This document shows, piece after piece, positions 16,622 to 25,030 of a stretch of 64,000 nt of DNA. The stretch is from Chloroflexota bacterium. GTDB lineage: Bacteria; Chloroflexota; Limnocylindria; P2-11E; CF-107. The stretch spans positions 18,408-82,407 of the forward strand of contig VBHP01000027.1 of the NCBI GenBank assembly GCA_005881435.1, given 5' to 3'. Made by a program: the position numbers and the translations under genes. How positions within the stretch are numbered: the first letter of the stretch is position 1; each line of letters begins with the position of its first letter. The notes under the pieces were generated by a model. The model was not told the origin of the DNA. It did no database searches and worked only from the letters and a program-made list of their open reading frames with translations.

Positions 16622-18078
16622 ACCGATCCCCCGCCGCGCGCCGCGATCGCCGCTTGTTGGTGGCGGACCGCGGCCAGCCCGAGGCCGAGGATGCTCCAGA
16701 ACCAGATCCCGCCTTGCGGGCCCTCGAGGTAGGGGTCGAACGACGTGTTTACCAGGATCGCGAGCCAGTACGCCAGCAGCCACGCGTCGATTCGACACCA
16801 CAGGTGCATCCCCGCGCGACGCGATGCGAAGAAGGCGCGGACCAGCAGCACGCCGAACCAGAGCTGCATCGCCAGCCACATCACGAATCCGGGCACGCCC
16901 ATACGCGCCAACACGGTCATATGGCTGTTGTGCGGCGCGCGCACGGAGTCGTCGCTCTTGAACTGATAGCCGTCGTCGTCCGCCAGATTCACGCCGAATC
17001 CTTTGCCGGTCCAGAAGTACTGACCGCCGACGGTGTAATCGAAGATGTCGTGCCACCAGCGAAGGCGAAAATCTCGTGTGCCGTCGAGGTTGGCCGTGCC
17101 CGTGTCGCTCAGCACGCTGCCGACGTTCGCCGCGAGCTGGTCGAGCGAGATCGTGCGCGTCTTGCCGAGGTCGAGCGTCGCGTCGGCGAACACCGCGCCG
17201 ACCAGCACGACCGCGGCAGCGGCGAAGGAGAACCACCAGCGCGTCGGAGGGCGGATCAAGAACGCCGCGATCCAGCCGCACAGCGAGGCGAAGAGCCCGC
17301 CGCGATTCAGCGACCCGGCGACGCCCACGGCGATGACCCACAGCGGCACGAGGAGCGTCGCGCGCAGCGAAGCCGCGGCGAGCGACCCCGGCCAGAGCGC
17401 GACGATCAGGAACGCGATCACGCCCGCGAGGTGCACGCCCATGTCGCCGCCCTTGAAGAACACGACGCCGACATCGCTGCCGGGAATGGTGGGGAGCGAG
17501 GGCGCGAGCGAAAGCACCGCCGACACGCCGACCCAGGCCAGGAAGAACGGCACGAGCCTCGCGTAGAGCTGGCGCAGGCGCTCGAAGTGCTCGGGGCGAG
17601 CGCTCACGGAGGCCGCGAGCGCAAAGCCTCCGTACCCCCACAGGACGCCGTCGCGGAGCGCGTCGATCCCGTAGGTCGAGATATACGGGAGCGTTCGGGC
17701 CGCGCCCCACAGCATGAAGACGATGACCAGCAACTCGAGGCCATGCCAGGTCCGCCGCGCCAGACGGATCGTCGCCAGGACGCCGAGACCAAGCACGAGC
17801 TCCCCGACATAGATCGGCGCGATGCCGAGGTAGGCGAAGGATCTTCCGAAGAACCCATATCCCGCCAGCAGGACCGACAGCGCAGCGAGGAATAGGCTCG
17901 GCAGCGACGGCGTGATGACGAGCGTCATCGCTACGGCCACGCCGACCACCACAAGGCCGGCCATCGGCACGAAGGCGACGATCGCGCCAGCGCAGATCGC
18001 GACGACGAGAGCGACGATCGGCGTCCGCGTGTCGCCGTGTGGATCGACGAGCGGAAGACGCTGCGGACGAAGGGTCAT
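16618..18078 (-). CDS. O-antigen ligase/polymerase-like membrane protein, second copy
   Basis: 486 residues with about 11-12 hydrophobic segments. The large loop carries 'SVRAPHNSHMTVLARMGV', the HN-containing motif typical of O-antigen ligase/polymerase (Wzy/WaaL-like) proteins; 'NRGGLFASLCGW' lies upstream. It differs from the first ligase in lacking TPRs. The ATG at 18076-18078 overlaps the APH-like stop. Having two such proteins in one locus suggests one polymerises and the other ligates. Which does which is not decidable from sequence. Confidence 0.85.
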   Translation of the reverse strand: MTLRPQRLPLVDPHGDTRTPIVALVVAICAGAIVAFVPMAGLVVVGVAVAMTLVITPSLPSLFLAALSVLLAGYGFFGRSFAYLGIAPIYVGELVLGLGVLATIRLARRTWHGLELLVIVFMLWGAARTLPYISTYGIDALRDGVLWGYGGFALAASVSARPEHFERLRQLYARLVPFFLAWVGVSAVLSLAPSLPTIPGSDVGVVFFKGGDMGVHLAGVIAFLIVALWPGSLAAASLRATLLVPLWVIAVGVAGSLNRGGLFASLCGWIAAFLIRPPTRWWFSFAAAAVVLVGAVFADATLDLGKTRTISLDQLAANVGSVLSDTGTANLDGTRDFRLRWWHDIFDYTVGGQYFWTGKGFGVNLADDDGYQFKSDDSVRAPHNSHMTVLARMGVPGFVMWLAMQLWFGVLLVRAFFASRRAGMHLWCRIDAWLLAYWLAILVNTSFDPYLEGPQGGIWFWSILGLGLAAVRHQQAAIAARGGGSV

Positions 18079-19385
18079 GCCACGAGGTCCGCGTCGAGGT
18101 GCCGCAGCAGCTCGCGGTATTTCAGCGTGAGCGGGCTCTCTTCGCCGTGGCCGCCATCGAGCCGCCGCAGATACATATCCAGCAGGTAGATGGCCTGCAG
18201 CGCGCGTACCCGTGTGCGAGACAACCCGTCTCGGGCTCGTTCTACGGCGAGGCGATCGAGCGCTCGGATCGCGCTGCGAATGTCCCAATCTTGGAGGAGG
18301 AAGCCAACCTGAAGTTCGTGATGGATCGCGTCGAGCAGCGGGAGGCCGTCGAGCCAGGCGTTCTCCCAATCGAAAGCGCGCAGGACCCCGCCCTCCATGC
18401 GTAAGTTGAACGGCGCGAAGTCGCCGTGCACGACGGTCGGGACGAACGCCGCGCCACGCAGCGCCTCGATCGCTCGCGTGGCGATCTGGGTCAGCGAGCC
18501 GATACGTTTCTCGGCCATCCGTTCGGGGAGCGATCGAAGCAGAGTCGAGGCGGCGGCATCGCGCGGCTCGCCGCCACCGAGAGCCGCGAGGAAACGCATG
18601 TGCGCCGGCGACATCCGTGCCGGACCGGGACGGCCAATGAGCGGGGTTTGCACATTCGCGAACACGCCGTCGATCGGGCCGGCGAACAGGACGCGCGGGA
18701 TCACGTCGCCTATCTCGGGACGGCGACCGAGCGCAGCGAGCACCTCAGCCTCGTGTGTCACGAGCCGGCGGGACCGCTCGCTGCCCGCCAGCTTGGCGTA
18801 CGCGAGTGGCTGTCCATCAGCCGCGAGAGCCACGACGGTCGGGGTGTGTCGCAGGCCCCAGCCGCCGGACGCGAGTCCGATCGCCGCCGGATCATGACCG
18901 AGGATGCGGGCGAGCTCGGTCTCGAGGGGCGGCGATTCGCGTGACGCGATCCAGAGCTCCGCGCCGCGCAGGAGCGGGCCGGCGGCGCGCAGCGCGACGG
19001 ATGCGAGCGCCGCGAGCGCTCGTCCGCGCGGGCGATAGGGCGTGGCGAGCACCCGGAGAGCCGCCCGTGCGAGACCGGGCCGGCCCATGGGCACGAACCA
19101 GCGGGGACGGGCGGGGGTCGGAAAGACCGCGAAGCGGCGCACGTAGACGAAGCCGGCGCGCGCGAGGTCTCTCTCGGTGAGATCACCCGGCCCGAATAGG
19201 GCGGCGCCCCAAAGCTCGTTCGCACGCGCCAGCGCCGCTTTGGCTTCTCCGGCATGGACGAGAACGCGACGCCGACCGTCCGATGGCGCGCCACGGATGA
19301 GGTCGCTATCCGCCGGGGCGGCCGCCTCGAATGAGGCATCCGAGCGGAAGAGATAGGTCCACGCCGGCCGAGGCGCGATCAGCAT
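18075..19385 (-). CDS. Aminoglycoside-phosphotransferase-like (APH/choline kinase fold) protein
   Basis: 436 residues. The C-terminal half carries the kinase-like signature 'VVHGDFAPFNLRMEGG' (catalytic-loop His-Gly-Asp and Asn) and 'RAFDWENAWLDGLPLLD' (metal-binding Asp), and 'PLAYAKLAGSERSRR' resembles the ATP-binding Lys strand. The N-terminal ~190 residues are less conserved, with 'RPAWTYLFRSDASFEAAAPA' near the start. The ATG at 19383-19385 touches the flippase stop (TGATG). Inside a glycan operon it more likely phosphorylates a sugar or lipid intermediate than a drug. The substrate is unknown. Confidence 0.8.
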   Translation of the reverse strand: MLIAPRPAWTYLFRSDASFEAAAPADSDLIRGAPSDGRRRVLVHAGEAKAALARANELWGAALFGPGDLTERDLARAGFVYVRRFAVFPTPARPRWFVPMGRPGLARAALRVLATPYRPRGRALAALASVALRAAGPLLRGAELWIASRESPPLETELARILGHDPAAIGLASGGWGLRHTPTVVALAADGQPLAYAKLAGSERSRRLVTHEAEVLAALGRRPEIGDVIPRVLFAGPIDGVFANVQTPLIGRPGPARMSPAHMRFLAALGGGEPRDAAASTLLRSLPERMAEKRIGSLTQIATRAIEALRGAAFVPTVVHGDFAPFNLRMEGGVLRAFDWENAWLDGLPLLDAIHHELQVGFLLQDWDIRSAIRALDRLAVERARDGLSRTRVRALQAIYLLDMYLRRLDGGHGEESPLTLKYRELLRHLDADLVA

Positions 19386-20695
19386 CAGGACAGAGTCCTT
19401 CGCGGCGCGTGCGTCCTGCGGTACACGAACCAGGCATACGCATTGGTGGCGACGGCACCGATCGTCATTCCGATCACCGCGCCCTCGACGCCGAGCCATC
19501 GCACCAGAAGCCAGCCGAAGGGGATCGAGATCGCCGACACGTAGACCTGGATGAGGAAGAGATGCCGCGCGAGACCCTGCACCTGGAGCAAACTCGACAC
19601 GATCGGGACGAGACAGACGAAGAAATACTGCACCGACGTCAACACGACGACGGCCGCGTCGTCGCCGTACTTGTCGTGGTACAGCAGCCGCAGCACCGGG
19701 GTGGCGAGGAGCGCGAGCGGAACGCAGTACATCAGCAGCACCGGGACGACCATGAGGTAGGCGCGCCCGACCTCACGGTGCAGCGCTTCGGGCCCTGCGT
19801 TCGCGCGAGCTCGCGAGAAGCTTACCGGCAGGACGCTGTAGAGAAAGGTCAGCACGATCCGCAGCGGGCCGAACAGCACCTGCGTCGCGCGGATCGTCGC
19901 CGCGGCGACGGGCCCAAGCAAGAGCGCCGCGACGTAGAGGTAGATCTGGGTCGACGTCCAGTGCGCCGCTTCCGCGGCGGCGAGCCACTTTCCCATCGCG
20001 AAGTTGTCCCGGATCGCGTCCGGATCGAGGATGCGTGAGAGGCTTCGCCGGATCTGGACCATCCCCAGCGCGAGTCCGGCGAGCGACGTGGCGCCGATGA
20101 TCACGAGGGCTTCGGGCGCGGTCAACGTGCCGAACGCGACGATGAGGACGAGGACGAGAGCCTGCCCGGCGTAGGTCAGAAGATCGTTGACGAACGCATC
20201 ACCGCCGCGCTCTTCGGTGTAGAGAACGCGCCTGACGAATTCCTGCAGCTGCCAGGCGACACCGGCGAAGACGAGCGCGCCGAGAAGCGGAACGGCGCTC
20301 GGCGCGAGCGCGGCGGCCGCGATCGTCGCCAGGATGCCGACGACGGCCGATGCCGCAGAGAACGCGAGCTGCAGCAACGCCGTGGCCGCCGTGTACCCCG
20401 CATAGCGCTCCGGGGCGCGCGCCGCTCCGAGCAGGTTGTGCGGGCGTGTTATCGCTCCGGCTTGGAGTGTGTTCACCAGGTAGATCGCGGCCAGTGCGAG
20501 CGCGAATTCGCCGAATTCGTTTTCGCTGAGTGCGGTCGCCGCCAGGAGCGTCGTGACGAAGCTGACCGCGGCTGTCAGCGCTTGGTCCGCGAGACCCCAG
20601 AACCCGTGCCGGAACTTGAGCGACGGCCGCGTCAGGCCGGCACGCGTGAAGACCGTCAACGCCCGGACGGGTCCGATCAAGGCTCGCGCCCGCAT
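19385..20695 (-). CDS. Polysaccharide flippase (Wzx/MOP superfamily)
   Basis: 436 residues with about 12 hydrophobic segments; 'HGFWGLADQALTAAVSFVTT' at the N-terminus and 'FGEFALALAAIYLVNTLQAG' are typical of Wzx/oligosaccharide flippases. It should move undecaprenyl-diphosphate-linked repeat units across the cytoplasmic membrane. The start is ATG at 20693-20695, 47 bp from the divergent GT4 gene. It leads the minus-strand operon flippase, APH-like, ligase, WecG, metallophosphatase. Confidence 0.85.
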   Translation of the reverse strand: MRARALIGPVRALTVFTRAGLTRPSLKFRHGFWGLADQALTAAVSFVTTLLAATALSENEFGEFALALAAIYLVNTLQAGAITRPHNLLGAARAPERYAGYTAATALLQLAFSAASAVVGILATIAAAALAPSAVPLLGALVFAGVAWQLQEFVRRVLYTEERGGDAFVNDLLTYAGQALVLVLIVAFGTLTAPEALVIIGATSLAGLALGMVQIRRSLSRILDPDAIRDNFAMGKWLAAAEAAHWTSTQIYLYVAALLLGPVAAATIRATQVLFGPLRIVLTFLYSVLPVSFSRARANAGPEALHREVGRAYLMVVPVLLMYCVPLALLATPVLRLLYHDKYGDDAAVVVLTSVQYFFVCLVPIVSSLLQVQGLARHLFLIQVYVSAISIPFGWLLVRWLGVEGAVIGMTIGAVATNAYAWFVYRRTHAPRRTLS

Positions 20696-20742
20696 GCGCT
20701 TCGTTGCTCGCTGAGGGCCGGGTACGCTTGGATTCGAGAGAG

Positions 20743-21927
20743 ATGCGTGTCCTCATCGCGCACAACGCTTATCGGTATCGCGGCGGCGAGGAGCAGGCGA
20801 TCGAGTCGGACCGCGCGCTGCTCGAGGCGAAGGGGCACCACGTCGAGCTTTACGTGCGCAAGTACGACGAGCTCGCGCCCAACGACGGAATTCTGGGCGG
20901 CGCTCGTCTTGCGCTCGCGGCCTTCTGGTCCGCGCGGACATACCTCGAAGTTCGACGTCTCATTCGCGCGGGACGTCCCGACGTACTTCACGTGCACAAC
21001 ATCTTTCCGCTGATCTCGGCCTCGGTGTACCGCGCGGCACACGCCGAGAGGGTCCCGGTCGTGCAGACGTTGCACAACTACCGTCTCGTGTGTCCGGCAT
21101 CGACACTGTTGCGCGACGGCAAGCCGTGCGAGCTGTGCGTCGGCACCGCACCCTGGCGCGCGGTGCGCTATCGCTGCTATCGCGACTCGCGCCTGCAATC
21201 GCTCGCTCTGGCCACGATCCTGACGACGCACCGCGCGCTCGGCACCTGGTCCAGCGACGTCGACGCGTACGTGGCGCTGACAGAGTTCGGCCGACGTGTG
21301 TTCGTCCGCGGCGGATTGCCACCCGATCGCATCTTCGTTCGGCACAACGCGGTCCACGCGCGAGCGCGGCATCCGTACCACGGAGCCCGGTCCGCGATCT
21401 TCGTCGGGAGACTGTCGCGAGAGAAGGGCGTGAAGGTCTTGCTCGATGCCTGGCGCGCGTTGCCTGAGGTGCCGCTCGAGATCATCGGCGACGGGCCGCT
21501 CGCCGCGGAGGTGCACGCCGCGGCCATGCGTCCGGAGCTCGCTCATGTTCGCGTGCTTGGGCAGCTGCCGCATGGCGAGGTGCTGGAGCATGTCGCGCGT
21601 GCGGGGATGCTCGTCTTCCCGTCGGTGTGTTACGAGGGATTCGCGCTGGCGATCGCCGAGGCACTGGCGCAGGGCATACCCGTGATCGGAAGTCGCCTCG
21701 GCGCGCAGGCCGAGATCGTCCGCGACGGCGTGAGCGGTCTCCTCTTCCGTGCCGGCGATGCGAACGCGCTTCGTGATGCGGTCCGTCGCGTCGTTGACAC
21801 GGATGGTCTCGCGGACGATCTCTCGCGTGGTGCGCGAGCCGAATTCGACAGTCGCTTCTCGCCGGACATCAGCTATCGCGCGCTCATCGACATCTATCGA
21901 CGCGTTGCCACCTCCGCTAGCGCGTAG
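20743..21927 (+). CDS. GT4-family glycosyltransferase
   Basis: 394 residues, GT-B fold. The N-terminal domain shows 'MRVLIAHNAYRYRGGEEQAI' and 'DVLHVHNIFPLIS' plus a Cys-bearing 'YRLVCPASTLLRDGKPCE' loop. The C-terminal donor domain shows 'FVGRLSREKGVKVLLDAW' and 'VFPSVCYEGFALAIAEALAQ' (E-x7-E type). It uses a nucleotide-sugar to extend a lipid-linked oligosaccharide. The start is ATG at 20743 just after a GAGAGAG stretch; an upstream in-frame start at 20704 would add a non-conserved leader. It begins the plus-strand operon of the locus. Donor and acceptor are unknown. Confidence 0.9.
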   Translation: MRVLIAHNAYRYRGGEEQAIESDRALLEAKGHHVELYVRKYDELAPNDGILGGARLALAAFWSARTYLEVRRLIRAGRPDVLHVHNIFPLISASVYRAAHAERVPVVQTLHNYRLVCPASTLLRDGKPCELCVGTAPWRAVRYRCYRDSRLQSLALATILTTHRALGTWSSDVDAYVALTEFGRRVFVRGGLPPDRIFVRHNAVHARARHPYHGARSAIFVGRLSREKGVKVLLDAWRALPEVPLEIIGDGPLAAEVHAAAMRPELAHVRVLGQLPHGEVLEHVARAGMLVFPSVCYEGFALAIAEALAQGIPVIGSRLGAQAEIVRDGVSGLLFRAGDANALRDAVRRVVDTDGLADDLSRGARAEFDSRFSPDISYRALIDIYRRVATSASA

Positions 21928-22090
21928 CGGACCTGGCGCCAACCTGGCAAAAAATCGGTACGTAAGAGGCTGCCCCACGTCTGCTTGCCCAGCGACCTGT
22001 GGCATGTTGCGTGCCGCGCTTTGCCCGCATCGCCACTCATTCGAGTGCCGGAACGACCGATCTCGATACGAACCGCGCGGAGGTTTCGCC

Positions 22091-22777
22091 TTGACCGGCC
22101 TGACGCAGGAGCTCACGCAATCCGGCCCGGCTATCACTCGCGTGCCCGCCGTCGAGCCGGTGGAGCACCGGATCGTTCGATCGACTACCAAGCGTGCGAT
22201 CGATGTTCTTCTAGCCGGGACCGGGCTGGCGGTGCTGTGGCCGGCCTTGCTGCTCATTGCGGTGTCGATCGTCCTCGACTCGGGGTGGCCGCCATTCCAC
22301 CTGCAGGAGCGCGTCGGCCTCAATGGTCGGCGCTTCCGGATGTGGAAGTACCGCACGATGGTGCGCGGCGCGGATGGATTGAAGGCCCAGCTCGCGCATT
22401 TGAATGAGGCGCCGTTTCCCGCATTCAAGGTGCGCGATGATCCGCGCATCACGCGCGTGGGCCGGGCCCTTCGCCGAACGAGCGCGGACGAGCTGCCACA
22501 GCTCTGGAATGTGCTGAAGGGCGACATGAGCCTTGTCGGTCCGCGACCGCCGCTCGCTGCCGAAGTGGAGCACTACGACGAACGCGCACGCCGTCGTTTG
22601 TCGGTCCGTCCCGGGATCACCTGCTTCTGGCAGGTTGAGGACCGTCATGCGAACGGCGCGACGTTCGCCGCTTGGGTCGAGCGTGATCTCGCGTACATCG
22701 ATCGCTGGAGCCTCTGGCTCGATCTGGTGCTGCTCTACCGGACCGCGTGCGTCGTCCTGAAACTGACGGGGTGCTAG
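22091..22777 (+). CDS. Undecaprenyl-phosphate sugar-1-phosphate transferase (initiating enzyme)
   Basis: 228 residues of the bacterial sugar transferase family (PglC-like, also the catalytic half of WbaP/WcaJ). Seen are one membrane segment ('RAIDVLLAGTGLAVLWPALL'), 'LQERVGLNGRRFRMWKYRTM', 'DELPQLWNVLKGDMSLVGPR' and 'RPGITCFWQV'. It loads the first sugar-1-phosphate onto undecaprenyl phosphate and so starts repeat-unit assembly. The TTG at 22091 is selected because GGAGG sits 7 bp upstream; GTG 22142 is an in-frame alternative. The 163 bp upstream of it hold no gene I can support. Confidence 0.92.
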   Translation: MTGLTQELTQSGPAITRVPAVEPVEHRIVRSTTKRAIDVLLAGTGLAVLWPALLLIAVSIVLDSGWPPFHLQERVGLNGRRFRMWKYRTMVRGADGLKAQLAHLNEAPFPAFKVRDDPRITRVGRALRRTSADELPQLWNVLKGDMSLVGPRPPLAAEVEHYDERARRRLSVRPGITCFWQVEDRHANGATFAAWVERDLAYIDRWSLWLDLVLLYRTACVVLKLTGC

Positions 22778-24051
22778 ATGTGGACGAGGTGAACTGGGGC
22801 GGCGACGTCGCGATCATCGGTCTCGGACGCGTCGGCCTGCCGCTCGCGCTCTCCTTCGCCGATCACGGGCTGCGCGTGATCGGCGTGGACAAGGACGGCC
22901 GGCGGCTCGCGACCGTCCGCGCCGGCAGGATGCCCTTCAAGGAAACGGGGACGCAGGAGCTTCTCGACCGCGTGAACGCGAAGGGCAATCTCACACTCAC
23001 CGATCGGGTCGCCGATGCCGGCGCGGCGGAGCACATCGTCATCACCATCGGCACGCCCTCGTTCTCGCACATCGAGATCGACATCCGCGATATCCGCGCC
23101 GCGCTCGATGAGCTCCTCCCGGCGTTGCGTCGAGGAGCATCGCTCATCCTGCGCTCGACGGTCGCCCCGGGCACGACCGAGTTCGTGGCCGGGTACGTCG
23201 CGAAGCGTACCGGTCTCCGCGCCGGGCGCGACTTCTATGTCGCGCACGCCCCGGAGCGAATCGCCGAAGGCCGCTTCCTGACCGAGATCCATTCGCTCCC
23301 TTGCATCGTCGGCGGCGTCGACGACATGTCGACGGAGCGAGTCGTCCAGCTGTTCGAGGTCTTCGGCACGGAGATGCTGCGAACCACGGCGGTCGCGGCC
23401 GAGTTGGCGAAGATCTGGACGAACATACTGCGCTACACCAAGTTCGCACTCCCGAACCTGCTGATGATGAACTGCGAGCAGTACGACGCGAACGTGTTCG
23501 AGGTCATCGACCTCATCAACCGCGACTACCCGCGCGGCGGGATGGCGCTTCCGGGATTCACCGCGGGCACGTGTCTGCGGAAGGACTTCGCCTTCTCGGA
23601 GGAGCGCTCCAACGCACCGGGCATGCTCCTGGCGGTGTCGCGCGTGAACGAGTCGGTCCCGCTCTTCGTGGTGCAGGGCGTCAGACGTCGCCTCGGCACG
23701 CTCAACGGAAAGAAGGTCGCGGTCCTCGGCCTCACGTTCAAGCGCGATTCCGATGACGATCGTGACTCGCTGTCATACAAGCTCATTCGCTTCCTGGAAC
23801 GCGAGCTCGCCGACATCGCTGTCCACGATCCGTTCTTGCCGCAGCAGTCCGAGCCGTATGAGGACGCGGTGGCCAGCGCCGACGTCATCATCGTCGCCAC
23901 GAACCACAGTGCCTACAGCGACACAGCCGCGCTGAACACGATCCTGATGGTGGCGCGGCCTGACTGCCTAATCGTCGATGTCTGGAACGCGTTCGGCACC
24001 GGACAGGTCTTCTCCTATGCCGCAGAGGTGGCGGCGGTCACGGCCGCGTGA
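22771..24051 (+). CDS. UDP-glucose / UDP-ManNAc 6-dehydrogenase family protein
   Basis: About 426 residues with the three-part nucleotide-sugar dehydrogenase architecture. The N-terminal Rossmann motif is 'IIGLGRVGLPLALSFADHG'; 'APERIAEGRF' and 'AELAKIWTNILRYTKFALPN' follow in the middle; the catalytic Cys lies in 'GFTAGTCLRKDF'; the C-terminal domain has 'LGLTFKRDSDDDRDS'. It oxidises a UDP-hexose or UDP-HexNAc to the uronate with NAD, consistent with a WecG-type transferase in the same locus. Several GTG codons (22747, 22771, 22780, 22789) could start it; 22771 gives a short overlap with the preceding stop. Confidence 0.9.
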   Translation: MLDVDEVNWGGDVAIIGLGRVGLPLALSFADHGLRVIGVDKDGRRLATVRAGRMPFKETGTQELLDRVNAKGNLTLTDRVADAGAAEHIVITIGTPSFSHIEIDIRDIRAALDELLPALRRGASLILRSTVAPGTTEFVAGYVAKRTGLRAGRDFYVAHAPERIAEGRFLTEIHSLPCIVGGVDDMSTERVVQLFEVFGTEMLRTTAVAAELAKIWTNILRYTKFALPNLLMMNCEQYDANVFEVIDLINRDYPRGGMALPGFTAGTCLRKDFAFSEERSNAPGMLLAVSRVNESVPLFVVQGVRRRLGTLNGKKVAVLGLTFKRDSDDDRDSLSYKLIRFLERELADIAVHDPFLPQQSEPYEDAVASADVIIVATNHSAYSDTAALNTILMVARPDCLIVDVWNAFGTGQVFSYAAEVAAVTAA

Positions 24052-25022
24052 GCCGAGTTCTCGTCACTGGCGGCGCCGGCAACATCGGCACAGCCGTCGT
24101 GCGACGTCTGTTGCGCGAGGGTGATCTCGAGGTCCGCGTCGCGGATCAGCGCGAGCCCGCGCCATGGGTGCGGGCGCAGTGCGAGATCGTGCAGACGGAC
24201 CTTCGCGACCTGTCGAATGCGCGGCGTGCCGCGTCGGGGTGCGACCGCATCGTGCACCTCGCGGCGATCGTCGGCGGCATCGGCAACTTTCACAAGCTGC
24301 CGTACACCTTGACCGAGGTCAACAGCGGACTCAACAACGCGATCTTCCACGTTGGCATCGAGAACGAGGTCGAGCGCTTCGTGTACGTGTCGTCGTCGAT
24401 GGTTTTCGAGCGCGCGGCGCTCTTCCCCACACCCGAGGAGTACCTCGCCGATTGTCCTGTCCCGCAGTCGGCCTATGGCTTCTCCAAACTGGCGGGTGAG
24501 ATGTACTGCCGTGCGGCGCACGCCCAGCATGGGCTTCGCTTCACGATCTGCCGTCCATTCAATGCCTATGGCCCTGGCGAGATCCCCGATGCCGAGCCCG
24601 GCATCGCGCACGCGGTACCCGACCTCATTCGCAAGGTGCTGTCGGGATCGAGCCCGCTCGAGATCTTCGGCTCGGGCACGCAGACCCGAACGCTGACGTA
24701 CGTCGACGACATCGCCGACGGCATCGTCCGCGCGATGCGGTCTCCGGCCGGACTAAACGAAGACTTCAACATCTCGGCGAAGGAGGAGCTCAGCGTCGCT
24801 GAGATCGCCCGTCTGATCTGGGACGCCTGCGGCGCGGCGCCGGGCGATTTCGCGCTCAAGAGCGTCCCGAGCTTCGCAGTCGACGTGCAGCGCCGGTGGC
24901 CCTCGGTACGCAAAGCGAAAGAGTGGCTTGGGTGGGAAGCACCCACGGCGCTGCGAGACGGACTGGCGCGGACGGTGGACTGGATCCGCGCCCAGCAACC
25001 AGAGCTCGCTCGCGCCTCCTGA
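24048..25022 (+). CDS. NAD-dependent nucleotide-sugar epimerase/dehydratase
   Basis: 324-residue extended SDR. Seen are 'VTGGAGNIGTAVVRRLL' (Gly motif), the catalytic Tyr-x3-Lys in 'SAYGFSKLAGE' preceded by 'YVSSSMVFE', and 'RPFNAYGPGE'. It converts a nucleotide-sugar by epimerisation or dehydration. The start is GTG at 24048 and overlaps the dehydrogenase stop (GTGA), so the two probably act in sequence on the same precursor. Resemblance is to GDP-mannose/UDP-glucose epimerase-type proteins; exact specificity is unresolved. Confidence 0.9.
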   Translation: MSRVLVTGGAGNIGTAVVRRLLREGDLEVRVADQREPAPWVRAQCEIVQTDLRDLSNARRAASGCDRIVHLAAIVGGIGNFHKLPYTLTEVNSGLNNAIFHVGIENEVERFVYVSSSMVFERAALFPTPEEYLADCPVPQSAYGFSKLAGEMYCRAAHAQHGLRFTICRPFNAYGPGEIPDAEPGIAHAVPDLIRKVLSGSSPLEIFGSGTQTRTLTYVDDIADGIVRAMRSPAGLNEDFNISAKEELSVAEIARLIWDACGAAPGDFALKSVPSFAVDVQRRWPSVRKAKEWLGWEAPTALRDGLARTVDWIRAQQPELARAS

Positions 25023-25030
25023 GATCCGCG

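Noticed and set aside
16207..17895. 562-codon plus-strand frame over the WecG and ligase genes
   Set aside because: Composition is almost wholly Arg/Glu/Asp/His/Gln and it is antisense to two well-supported genes.
21928..22090. Promoter in the gap before the initiating sugar transferase
   Set aside because: An A-run and some TTG-containing hexamers are present, but none has a partner at 16-18 bp; only the RBS at 22079-22083 is supportable.
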